Below the pieces are notes generated by a model. The model made no database searches. It saw nothing but the letters and a program-made list of their open reading frames with translations, and was not told where the DNA came from. 19,954 nucleotides of DNA from CAMQVM01 sp044433365. GTDB lineage: Bacteria; Bacteroidota; Bacteroidia; Bacteroidales; Rikenellaceae. Shown here one piece after another: positions 7,243 to 15,099 of the stretch. The DNA lies in the NCBI GenBank assembly GCA_044433365.1, contig JAWXTR010000056.1, positions 1 through 19,954 on the forward strand, in the 5' to 3' direction. The stretch's first letter is position 1. Each line of letters starts with the position of its first letter. The position numbers and the translations under genes were made by a program.

Positions 7243-8008
7243 TTTTATATGGTTTGCGCTTCCATCTATTATACTATGGCTCTCTGCTGCTGCTATAGTT
7301 TACCGCAAAAAAGGGGGCGAAACAGTGGCAAACATCTTGATGATAGCAGGAATTGCAATATTTACCACCTTTATAGCTCTATTTTGGATAGAATTGGAGC
7401 GTCCACCTATGCGCACAATGGGCGAAACAAGGCTTTGGTATTCGTTATTTTTATCGCTAGTGGGCTATTTGTCGTACCGTCATTGGAAATATAAATGGCA
7501 ACTTAGTTTTTCGGCAGTTGTAGCAACTGTTTTTGTGGTTATCAACCTTTTAAAGCCAGAAATACACTCAAAATCACTTATGCCAGCTCTTCAGAGCATC
7601 TGGTTTATACCTCATGTTACCTCATATATCCTCTCTTACTCAATGTTTGGAGCAGCTACAATTGGGGCAATTATATCGCTTTCAAAAAGAAAGTATAATA
7701 GTGAGATTTTTGGCTTTATAGATAATATGGTATATGTTGGCTACGGGTTTTTAATGCTTGGGCTACTTATGGGTGCTCTTTGGGCAAAGGATGCTTGGGG
7801 ACACTACTGGTCGTGGGACCCAAAAGAGACTTGGGCGTTTATTACAAGTGCTGCATATCTATTTTATATTCACCTAAGGCTTCGAAATCAAAAAAGAGAT
7901 TATAAAGTGGCACTTTACAGCGTAATAGTAGCGTTTTTATTACTTATGATTACTTGGCTTGGGGTTAGTTATCTTCCATCGGCTCAGGGTAGTATACATG
8001 TGTATTAA
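7229..8008 (+). CDS. ccsA: CcsA, cytochrome c haem-handling protein
   Basis: CcsA carries haem across the membrane and presents it to apocytochrome with CcsB. The 259-residue protein is mostly membrane helices. It has the WWD signature W-G-H-Y-W-S-W-D-P-K-E-T-W-A at about 190-203. Candidate haem-ligand histidines lie on either side (H-V-T-S-Y near 128 and the I-H-L-R-L segment near 217). It overlaps ccsB by 14 nt, so the two are made together as split CcsBA. It is the last gene of the nrf operon; transcription then runs into the inverted-repeat region at 8011-8375. Confidence 0.9.
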   Translation: MTWSNFIWFALPSIILWLSAAAIVYRKKGGETVANILMIAGIAIFTTFIALFWIELERPPMRTMGETRLWYSLFLSLVGYLSYRHWKYKWQLSFSAVVATVFVVINLLKPEIHSKSLMPALQSIWFIPHVTSYILSYSMFGAATIGAIISLSKRKYNSEIFGFIDNMVYVGYGFLMLGLLMGALWAKDAWGHYWSWDPKETWAFITSAAYLFYIHLRLRNQKRDYKVALYSVIVAFLLLMITWLGVSYLPSAQGSIHVY

Positions 8009-8010
8009 AT

Positions 8011-8228
8011 TTATAATTCATAATGCGAATAAAGGTTTGAAATTTTTGAGCTATTTTGAGCTATTTTTGCAACTCGAATTATAAAAAAATAACTTTTGTT
8101 AATGCTTTTTTAAAAAAAGCACGCCCAAAGGGCTGGTAAAAATCGTTCGTTTTCACTCACGGCTTCGCTCCGCTCGCTAAAATAGGAAGAAGGTTTTTCA
8201 AACCTTTATTGGCATTCATAATTTATAA
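8011..8228. mobile_element. 218-bp non-coding element with about 32-bp imperfect terminal inverted repeats
   Basis: The left end (8011-8042, TTATAATTCATAATGCGAAT then AAAGGTTTGAAA) is the inverse of the right end (8196-8228, with core ATTATGAATGCCAATAAAGG on the minus strand). Inside are a TGCTTTTTT/AAAAAAAGCA palindrome (8103-8121), a GCCC-AAA-GGGC hairpin (8123-8133) and a CGCTCCGCTCGCT stretch (8166-8178). There is no coding capacity. One arm of the same sequence recurs at 16566-16592. It is probably a miniature inverted-repeat element; no transposase is seen. Confidence 0.6.
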
Positions 8229-8239
8229 TTTTTAATTCT

Positions 8240-8375
8240 GTGTGAAAAGAGGGTGACTCAAAAGTAAAGAAATTTACTTAAAATTAAACAATCCAGACCA
8301 TCAGCCCCACTCACAATGCTTGTGAGCAGGGGTGATGGTCTGGATTTTTGATTGTGGGTCACCCACTTTTCACAC
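8240..8375. mobile_element. 136-bp element with 21-bp terminal inverted repeats
   Basis: GTGTGAAAAGAGGGTGACTC plus A (8240-8260) is inverted at 8355-8375 with two mismatches. The interior folds into the strong hairpin listed separately. The right end lies two bases from the tolC-like stop codon. It has the structure of a miniature inverted-repeat transposable element, and no clear target duplication is visible. It lies between convergent operons. Confidence 0.65.
8290..8346. terminator. Long bidirectional terminator-like hairpin
   Basis: AATCCAGACCATCA (8290-8303) pairs perfectly with TGATGGTCTGGATT (8333-8346). CCCC (8305-8308) pairs with GGGG (8329-8332), and CTCACAA (8310-8316) pairs with TTGTGAG (8320-8326) around TGC. 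TTTTTG follows on the plus strand (8345-8350); on the minus strand the downstream tract is TGTTTAATTTT. It should stop both the nrf operon and the efflux operon. Confidence 0.75.
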
Positions 8376-8377
8376 TT

Positions 8378-9784
8378 TTATTGGAGTTTATCACCTTTGC
8401 AGCGACAATAGTGAGTATAAGCCAAACGCTGATTAGATTTAGCTTCGATTAAGTCGCTCATAGCCTTTTGCCATAGTGCTTGCGCTTCAAGATAGTCCGA
8501 CATTGTCTCCATTCCAACCTCATACTGCTTGCCACTTTGGCGTAAATTCTCCTGAGCTTGCTCTAAAGAGCGTTGCATTAAATCTACCTCTAGCTGCGCC
8601 TCATTATAGTTGTTTATCGATTGAAGAAGCTCTAAAGTCATTTTTTGAACCAAATCAGATTGACTATTCTGAGCAATTGCAACCTCTCTTTGTGCGGCTG
8701 AAATTTTTCGACGACCCTCACCCCAATGGAAAATTGGAATCGACACCATCACACCTCCCGAAAACGATGCACTACCTAAAAGTGTCTGATTATTTAGCTT
8801 CATACCACCCAAATAGCCATAATTTGCAATAGCCGAAACAGAAGGGCGAAAATCGCTTTTTGCTAGTTTTACCTCAAGCTCTTTAGCCTCAACGCTTTTC
8901 TCTAAAAGTTCAAACTCTGGACGAGCCGAAACATCAAGATTTGAATCTACCACTTTTTGAAAGTCGAAAGTATCGACAACGTTTATATTTGAGCTACTAA
9001 GAGGAAATCCTAAGGCATAGCAAAGATTCATACGAGCTAACGAAACTCCATTTACAGTTTTCAACTGCATAAGCTCCGCCTCATTTACTCTAACTTTCAC
9101 CTTCATAAGCTCATTTTTAGTACACATACCTCTTTTTAGTAGGTTTTCGACTTGACGGTGAAATTCGTCTACCACTTTCTTATATGAGTTTGCAGCTTTC
9201 AACATCTCCTCTACCTTTAGGTAAGTATAAAACGCCTCGTCTGCCTCTACCATAACCTCTCTAAAAGTGCGTTTATGTTCGATATTTGCAACATCAACAC
9301 CCACAAAAGCAAGTTCTGTAGCTGTCTTTACCTTTCCACCCATATAGATAGGTTGCGTTACCATCAATCCAGCATTATACACCGAACCAATCTCAAAATT
9401 AAAAGGAATATCGGGCATATAGGCGTAAGAGCTGAAAATTGGTGTTCCATCGGCTGCATATCCTGCAATATTTGGAACCATTTCGCCCGTAGTCATATCT
9501 GGTGAAAAGGTTGGCAGGTAGCCCCCCTCTACCGACTCATTGAATGTAGCTGTTGAGTAGATATAATTTGCAGATAGTGAAAAATTTGGCAAATTATTGG
9601 TTTTACACGCTTTATATATATCTTCCGATGCTAAAATCTTCTCATTAGAAGATTTTAGGTTGAAATTATTTTGAATTGCTAAGGCTCTACACTGCTCCAA
9701 AGTTAACGTTATTGGCTGTGCTGCAATTGTATTAGCAGCAAAAATAAATGTAGTTAGCGATAACAGTTTTAATATTTTGTTCAT
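8378..9784 (-). CDS. TolC-family outer membrane efflux channel
   Basis: This is the outer-membrane channel of a tripartite RND exporter. The 468-residue protein has a cleavable signal peptide (residues 1-22, ending A-A-Q), then L-T-L-E-Q-C-R-A-L-A-I-Q-N-N at 26-39, the usual start of an OEP domain. Two OEP repeats rich in alpha-helical heptads follow (about 30-250 and 290-460). It is the last gene of a three-gene minus-strand operon (adaptor, pump, channel) and starts 10 nt after the pump's stop. The gap carries a repeat relic (9794-9811). The substrate cannot be read from sequence. Confidence 0.9.
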   Translation of the reverse strand: MNKILKLLSLTTFIFAANTIAAQPITLTLEQCRALAIQNNFNLKSSNEKILASEDIYKACKTNNLPNFSLSANYIYSTATFNESVEGGYLPTFSPDMTTGEMVPNIAGYAADGTPIFSSYAYMPDIPFNFEIGSVYNAGLMVTQPIYMGGKVKTATELAFVGVDVANIEHKRTFREVMVEADEAFYTYLKVEEMLKAANSYKKVVDEFHRQVENLLKRGMCTKNELMKVKVRVNEAELMQLKTVNGVSLARMNLCYALGFPLSSSNINVVDTFDFQKVVDSNLDVSARPEFELLEKSVEAKELEVKLAKSDFRPSVSAIANYGYLGGMKLNNQTLLGSASFSGGVMVSIPIFHWGEGRRKISAAQREVAIAQNSQSDLVQKMTLELLQSINNYNEAQLEVDLMQRSLEQAQENLRQSGKQYEVGMETMSDYLEAQALWQKAMSDLIEAKSNQRLAYTHYCRCKGDKLQ

Positions 9785-9793
9785 AGTTGTTTA

Positions 9794-9811
9794 TTTAGAA
9801 GTTCCCTTTAG
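9794..9811 (-). repeat. TTAA-family repeat end between pump and channel genes
   Basis: Minus strand CTAAAGGGAACTTCTAAA matches the terminal sequence of the element at 18873-19035. It encodes the last residues of the RND pump (K-G-N-F) and its stop codon. Only one end is seen here, so it is a relic or a recruited end. Confidence 0.5.
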
Positions 9812-12800
9812 TTTTAATTCTAAAAAATATTGAATAAAGAATAGGTATAAATATTAGAGTCACTAATGTACCCACAAAAAGTCCACCCATAATAGTTGCA
9901 GCAAGCGAACCAAACATATCGTCGGGAAGAAGCGGAATCATACCAAGAATTGTGGTTAAAGATGCCATCATAACTGGGCGAAAACGAATTGCAGAGCTAT
10001 CTAAAATCGCCTCAAAAGGCTCTTTGCCTTCGCTAATTTGCAGATTTATCTCATCCATAAGCACCACACCATTTTTTATCATCATGCCAATTAATCCTAA
10101 TACTCCAGTTATAGCTACAAAGCCAAAAGCTTTGCCCGATATTAATACTCCAAACACTGCACCGATAAATAGAAGCGGTACGCAGATTAGTATAATTGCA
10201 GGTTTTTTGTAATCTTTAAATAGCATAATCAAGATACCAATCATAAGTATGATTGCTAACGGTAGATTAGCAAATAGATATTTTAGTGAATTATTTTTAG
10301 CAAAATATTCGCCTTGCCAGCTTAACGAATAACCCTCTGGAAGCTCTATAGCCTCAATAGCCTCGCAAATCTCTTTTCGAGCATCCTCGGCACCTACTCC
10401 AGCGATAGTGTTACACTGAGCACGCATAGCACGCTTACCATTATATCTGATAACTACAGGATCTTCCCATTTTAGCTCTATTCCATCGATAGTTTGACTT
10501 AATGGAGTGGTAGAAAGGGCATCGGCAAGAATCTCTTCTTTCGAAATAGCACCTGTCATTAATCCTCTAAGAGTTTCGGAGTTTATACCATTTAAAGATG
10601 GTAGCATTGAGAAGATTGGAGCTGTCTCTAACGACTCAATTGGATTGCCATTACTATCCACACACTTAATTACAACCGATTGGCTTACTGTACCATCATA
10701 AATTTTATCGATAGGTAGACCCTCTGTAGAGGCAAGCAGCGAAATACCTACATCTTGGCGTGTTAATCCAAGTTCACGAGCAATTGGTTGCGTGTAGTCT
10801 ACCTCCAACATTGGCACCTTATGCTCCCAATCTGAGGTTATAAGCGTAATTTTATCGTTATCCTCCATTATCTGCTGAGCTTTATGAGTCAAATCACGAA
10901 GCACATCGGGGTCAGGACCTTGAAACATCGCTTCAATAGGATATTTGCTATACATTAGATTATAGCGTTTAACTCTAACATACGCCTGTGGATAGTTGTC
11001 GGTAAGATATTTTTGAAGCTCTGGAATAGACTCTACTAACGACTTCTCATCAATATACTCCACAATTAAATCGCCATAAGAGAGAGAGGGAATAGCAATG
11101 CTACGAACTAAATTGTAGCGGCTCGGAGTTGCTCCAACCGATGCTGTAACGTGGGTAACCTCCTCTTTTTCCATTAAATAGTCAGAAATAGATTGTAGGC
11201 TCTCATGTGTTGCCTTAGAGGAATAGCTCTCAGGGAGTTTAAACTCAATATATAGCTGATTGTAATTAAGATCAGGGAAAAAACTTTGCGGAAGCTGCTT
11301 AAACACCCAACCACTTACTCCCACCATAATGATAGATGCAATCACTACTAAAGCACGATGTCGAAGTGACCATGTAAGAAGTCTACGAAGCATTGTGTAC
11401 ATCTTAGCACTCGATTTAGACTCTTTTTTAGGCTTATATTTTAGCAATGCTTTAGCTTGAAGCGGAACCATCGTAAGCGATAATATCCAGCTTAGAAGTA
11501 GAGATACTGCAAGTACAACAAACAAATCACGTACATATACCCCTGTAGTGTCGGGAGATAAAAATATAGGGAAAAATGCTAATATTGCAATAAGTGTAGC
11601 ACCTAGAAGTGGCATAGCAGTTTTTTGTCCAATATCTGTTAATGCTCTACTACGTAGACGTCCTTTGCTCATATCTAGTAATATACCATCCACCACAACA
11701 ATCGCATTATCTACAAGCATTCCCATTGCTAAAATAAAAGATGCTAGCGATACACGTTGTATTGTACCATCAAAGGCGTAAAGAAATAGTATAGAACCAA
11801 GCACAGTGATTACTAAGGTAGTACCAAGTAAAATTCCGCTTCTTAGCCCCATTGCAAACATCAAAACCACAATTACAATCAACACCGAAGCAATCAAATT
11901 AATAACGAAATTGTCGATTGCATCACTTACCCTCTCTGGTTGAAAAAACACCTTACTATATTCAATACCAACAGGCAGTTGCTCGGTATGTAGCTTTTCA
12001 AAAAGTTCTTCTACCTCTGCGCCAATTTTGGTTATATCCGTACCTGCAAGTGCAGATATAGAGATACCTATAGCAGGCTTCGAGTCGTAGAATAGAGCAT
12101 TTCGAATTGGGTCGGCATAGCCATTTTCTACCGTAGCAATATCTTTTAAGCGCATTTGGTCGCCTTCATGACCCGATATGATTAGCTCCGAAATATCTTT
12201 AACTGAGCGGTAACGGTCGTTTACACTCACTCTAATTCGCTGCTCTCCGCTCTCAAAGCTCCCTGAATAGATAGTTTGATTTTGACCTTTTATAGTTTGA
12301 ATTACCTCAGCAGGAGATACCCCAAGCGACGCAATTCTATCTTCAAAAATAGAGATATTAATTTGTGGCGAGGCTACACCGTAAAGTTCTACCTTAGAGA
12401 TACCCTCAATTGTAAGCACCTCACGCTTTATCATTTCAGCATAGTCGCTAAGCTCTTTATTGCTATAACCGTCAGACGTAAGGGCATAAAACATTCCAAA
12501 TACATCGCCATAACTATCTATTACAACACTTGTAGAGGCACCTGTTGGTAGCTTTGGTTGAATATCACCAATTTTTCTACGGAGCATATCCCAATGTTGC
12601 TCTAAATCACTACCAGTAATGGTACTTTCCATATTTACCGTTATGATAGAGAGGTTTGCCGACGAACGACTCTCAGTTCTATCGACACCATTCATCGAAA
12701 AAATAGCCTTTTCTAGTAGGTCGGTAACCTGTAGCTCTACTTCGTGCGACGAACCACCGGGAAAGGTGGTGACAACCATCGCTTGCGGAACCTGTATAGC

Positions 12801-12914
12801 AGGGTCTTCAAGTTTACTCATTTTGTAGTACGACATACAGCCGCCCACAATTAAAATTGCGATAAAATAGTAGATTAATTTACTATTTGATAACGCCCAT
12901 TTTCCTATATTCAT
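9795..12914 (-). CDS. RND-family efflux pump (AcrB/HAE1-like permease)
   Basis: This inner-membrane proton-driven exporter has 1039 residues, full length for the family. It has a first membrane helix at about 13-30, a first periplasmic porter domain to about 335, a block of five helices to about 500, a second helix plus porter domain (about 520-870), and a final helix block to 1030. The fourth-helix proton relay reads L-V-D-N-A-I-V-V-V-D (400-409). Asp402 is followed by Asn rather than a second Asp, as in many HAE1/VexF-like pumps. E-D-P-A at 36-39 and the F-P-G-G turn at 51-54 are typical. The gene sits between adaptor and channel genes, with repeat relics at both junctions. Confidence 0.93.
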   Translation of the reverse strand: MNIGKWALSNSKLIYYFIAILIVGGCMSYYKMSKLEDPAIQVPQAMVVTTFPGGSSHEVELQVTDLLEKAIFSMNGVDRTESRSSANLSIITVNMESTITGSDLEQHWDMLRRKIGDIQPKLPTGASTSVVIDSYGDVFGMFYALTSDGYSNKELSDYAEMIKREVLTIEGISKVELYGVASPQINISIFEDRIASLGVSPAEVIQTIKGQNQTIYSGSFESGEQRIRVSVNDRYRSVKDISELIISGHEGDQMRLKDIATVENGYADPIRNALFYDSKPAIGISISALAGTDITKIGAEVEELFEKLHTEQLPVGIEYSKVFFQPERVSDAIDNFVINLIASVLIVIVVLMFAMGLRSGILLGTTLVITVLGSILFLYAFDGTIQRVSLASFILAMGMLVDNAIVVVDGILLDMSKGRLRSRALTDIGQKTAMPLLGATLIAILAFFPIFLSPDTTGVYVRDLFVVLAVSLLLSWILSLTMVPLQAKALLKYKPKKESKSSAKMYTMLRRLLTWSLRHRALVVIASIIMVGVSGWVFKQLPQSFFPDLNYNQLYIEFKLPESYSSKATHESLQSISDYLMEKEEVTHVTASVGATPSRYNLVRSIAIPSLSYGDLIVEYIDEKSLVESIPELQKYLTDNYPQAYVRVKRYNLMYSKYPIEAMFQGPDPDVLRDLTHKAQQIMEDNDKITLITSDWEHKVPMLEVDYTQPIARELGLTRQDVGISLLASTEGLPIDKIYDGTVSQSVVIKCVDSNGNPIESLETAPIFSMLPSLNGINSETLRGLMTGAISKEEILADALSTTPLSQTIDGIELKWEDPVVIRYNGKRAMRAQCNTIAGVGAEDARKEICEAIEAIELPEGYSLSWQGEYFAKNNSLKYLFANLPLAIILMIGILIMLFKDYKKPAIILICVPLLFIGAVFGVLISGKAFGFVAITGVLGLIGMMIKNGVVLMDEINLQISEGKEPFEAILDSSAIRFRPVMMASLTTILGMIPLLPDDMFGSLAATIMGGLFVGTLVTLIFIPILYSIFFRIKTKGNF

Positions 12915-12936
12915 ATTATTTTTTATCTATTTGAAA

Positions 12937-12978
12937 TTAAGGGAACTTCTAATAAAAGTTTAAGAGATTTTTAAAACT
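12937..12978. repeat. TTAA-family repeat relic between adaptor and pump genes
   Basis: TTAA (12937-12940) is followed by GGGAACTTCTAATAAAAGTT. AACTT (12944-12948) can pair with AAGTT (12956-12960). AGAGATTTTTAAAA then resembles inner parts of the family. There is no intact right end or second TTAA, so this is a relic. It lies in the 69-nt gap upstream of the pump start, where it could form a hairpin in the operon mRNA. Confidence 0.5.
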
Positions 12979-12983
12979 ATCTT

Positions 12984-14057
12984 TTATAAGATGCCCCCAA
13001 CATTAGATGTAGAGCTTTCTTTCAAAATTTCGACCTTTTGACCCTCTTTTAAACTATTTACACCAGCTGTGACCACTTTTTCGCCCTGAACGACTCCACC
13101 GCTTAAAAGTGCTCTTCCATCACTTTTAATCTCAATAACCTCTACCTCAGAGCTATTAACAACACCATTTTTAATCAACCACACTCTGCTTACTCCATTA
13201 TCTTCTGAAATAGAAGAGAATGGGATAGACAGGCTAGTTGCTTGGTTACTACTGTAACAAACTTCGACCATAGCACTCATACCAGCTATAGGCATAGTTC
13301 CCTTTTCGCTCTTTTCTACCACAAAAGTGGCTTTATAAAGCTGATTTAGGTTAGATTTTGGGCTAACACCTTTTAGTATTAGATTAAATTTTTCGTCTTT
13401 GTATATATCAAATGTTGCGGTTGCACTTTCAAACTCTTTCTGCCTTACGTAGTATGGAGTTGGAATATTTATTGTGATTTCGGGAGCAGTTGCCGAGATA
13501 ATCGACACTACTGGAGTGCCAGCAGCAACAGCTTCGCCCTTATCAAAGTTGCTTTTTTGAACATAACCATCGAAAGGGGCTTTAAGCTCTGTATCAGAGA
13601 GCGCATTTTTATGAGCATTTAGCTTTGCACTTATCGCTTTTAGTCCATTTACAGCTTTATCGTAGTCGTTGGCCGAAACACTCTGATCTTCATATAGCGC
13701 AACAACTCTATCAACCTCTGCTTTAATAGCCTCATATTCAGCCTCCGTTGCAGTAAGCTGAATTGCATAATCTCGACTGTCAAGACGTGCTATAACATCA
13801 CCTTTTCTTATAAAAGCACCGTCAGATTTACACACCTCTTCTACAATTCCTGCCACTCGAAAGCCTAAATTTACATCGGTAGCAGCCACAACTTTACCTG
13901 TAAAATTGACATAATCAAAGTTTGAATCTACAGCTACAACACTCTCGCACTTCACTTTTCTAACGCTCTCTACGCTCTTTTCGACACTTTTACACGATGC
14001 CATGGTTAAAGCCAAAACCAAAATCAAACTGTTTGATAATTTCATTGATATACACAT
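12984..14057 (-). CDS. RND efflux periplasmic adaptor (membrane fusion protein, lipoprotein)
   Basis: This 357-residue HlyD/AcrA-type adaptor links pump and channel. The first Met gives M-C-I-S-M-K. The Met at residue 5 (14045) begins a classic lipoprotein signal ending L-T-M-A-S-C (Cys22), so it may be the true start. The biotinyl-lipoyl-like half-motif appears twice: V-V-A-A-T-D-V-N-L-G-F-R-V-A-G (about 57-71), and later A-P-F-D-G-Y-V (about 160-166) with G-E-A-V-A-A-G-T-P-V-V. Between them is a short helical hairpin (about 100-150). It is first in the efflux operon and divergent from the araC-type gene, 144 nt away. Confidence 0.9.
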   Translation of the reverse strand: MCISMKLSNSLILVLALTMASCKSVEKSVESVRKVKCESVVAVDSNFDYVNFTGKVVAATDVNLGFRVAGIVEEVCKSDGAFIRKGDVIARLDSRDYAIQLTATEAEYEAIKAEVDRVVALYEDQSVSANDYDKAVNGLKAISAKLNAHKNALSDTELKAPFDGYVQKSNFDKGEAVAAGTPVVSIISATAPEITINIPTPYYVRQKEFESATATFDIYKDEKFNLILKGVSPKSNLNQLYKATFVVEKSEKGTMPIAGMSAMVEVCYSSNQATSLSIPFSSISEDNGVSRVWLIKNGVVNSSEVEVIEIKSDGRALLSGGVVQGEKVVTAGVNSLKEGQKVEILKESSTSNVGGIL

Positions 14058-14097
14058 ATTATTTTAAGGGTTGAAATACCCACTTTTTAAACTTCGA

Positions 14098-14105
14098 CAA
14101 AGGTA
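14098..14105 (-). promoter_or_regulatory. Candidate -7 element of the efflux operon
   Basis: Minus strand TACCTTTG (14105-14098) matches TAnnTTTG and would start transcription near 14092, about 35 nt before the adaptor. The -33 region is T-rich but has no clear TTG at normal spacing. A weak -33 box would fit a promoter that needs an activator, such as the divergent AraC-type protein. Confidence 0.45.
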
Positions 14106-14166
14106 GTGCTATATAATACAACTAAAAAGTCTACTGTAAGGTAAAAAATGTTCAATTTCGGGTTAT

Positions 14167-14197
14167 TTTGAAAAAAGGAAAAAAATTATTAAATTTG
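14167..14197 (+). promoter_or_regulatory. Strong-consensus promoter of the araC-type gene
   Basis: TTTG (14167-14170), 19 nt, TAAATTTG (14190-14197) is an exact match to the Bacteroidota promoter pattern. The -7 box ends only four bases before the ATG at 14202, so transcription should begin at or next to the start codon. Confidence 0.6.
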
Positions 14198-14201
14198 CAG
14201 T

Positions 14202-15071
14202 ATGATAGGTCGAACTAACTATATTACAGGTAAAACATCGGAGTTTAATGAATTTCGTGCAAGTGTACCAGTATATCTCGAATTGGGTGGATTTATGCTG
14301 TGCACTTCAGGCAGTGCCGAGGTCGTTGTAGATATGAAACAGTATAAAATCAAAGTAAATGATTTGGTTGTTGCATTTCCGCACTCTTACGTACATGCAA
14401 TCCACACAAGCGACGATTTTGATGGAGTGATTTTTGGCGTAAATATAGACACACTTATCAGTACTGATATTTCTAACAGAAGTTTTTATCTAATTAAAAT
14501 TAGTCAAAACCCTTGTATATCCCTAAAAGAGGAGGAGACACAAAAGATATTAAGAATAAGAGATTATTTTCTAAATGAGAATATTAATGGCTACCACCCT
14601 CTACGAAAAGAGATAGATGAGGCGATTTTAAAGATTATGATATACGAGATTGCAGCATTTTATCACCATAGCACTCCAAATATCGAACAGAAAAAAACAC
14701 GTGATAATATAATTTTTAATAATTTTATTATTAAATTATATTCTGACAAAAACAATAATCGCTCTCTCGACTATTTTGCTGCCGAGCAGTCTGTTACACC
14801 CAGCCACCTATCAAAAGTTATAAAACGTGTAACGGGTAGAAGCGGTTCTGATTGGATTAGTAGTTACACAATAGTGAAAATAAAACGTCTACTTCAAGAT
14901 AAAGATATGCCTATTTTGATTATTGCCGATACACTTGGTTTTCCAAATGCCTCTTTCTTGTCGCAATACTTTAAAAAACAGACAAATCAAACTCCAAGAG
15001 AGTATAGAACTGAATATTTTAGTAAACTTCTAAATGCAACTTCTAAAATCTCTCAAAATCCAGAATTTTAA
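14202..15071 (+). CDS. AraC-family transcriptional regulator
   Basis: This 289-residue protein has an N-terminal cupin-like ligand domain (about 15-130; G-G-F-M-L-C-T-S-G-S-A near 31-41, and P-H-S-Y-V-H near 65). The C-terminal AraC DNA-binding domain (about 180-275) has two helix-turn-helices. The second ends F-L-S-Q-Y-F-K-K-Q-T-N-Q-T-P-R-E-Y-R, the family signature. The gene is divergent from the efflux operon and probably controls it, sensing a small molecule that the pump exports. The start at 14202 gives a normal family N-terminus, yet a consensus promoter lies right against it, suggesting a leaderless mRNA. The last 11 residues (A-T-S-K-I-S-Q-N-P-E-F) are encoded by repeat sequence (15038-15080), so the original C-terminus has been replaced. 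Confidence 0.88.
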   Translation: MIGRTNYITGKTSEFNEFRASVPVYLELGGFMLCTSGSAEVVVDMKQYKIKVNDLVVAFPHSYVHAIHTSDDFDGVIFGVNIDTLISTDISNRSFYLIKISQNPCISLKEEETQKILRIRDYFLNENINGYHPLRKEIDEAILKIMIYEIAAFYHHSTPNIEQKKTRDNIIFNNFIIKLYSDKNNNRSLDYFAAEQSVTPSHLSKVIKRVTGRSGSDWISSYTIVKIKRLLQDKDMPILIIADTLGFPNASFLSQYFKKQTNQTPREYRTEYFSKLLNATSKISQNPEF

Positions 15072-15080
15072 ACTTCTCTA
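15038..15080. repeat. TTAA-family repeat overlapping the araC-type stop codon
   Basis: AACTTCTAAAATC (15038-15050), then TCTCAAAATCCAGAATTT, then TTAAACTTCTC. The sequence is close to both the 44-bp copy at 3870-3913 and the right end of the 163-bp element. It encodes the final residues and stop of the regulator. Confidence 0.6.
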
Positions 15081-15099
15081 AAACGATAAATCATTATTT

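Noticed and set aside
8476..12828. Plus-strand open frames opposite the channel and pump genes
   Set aside because: They lie antisense to strongly conserved efflux genes, have no protein features, and follow from the codon use of the real genes.
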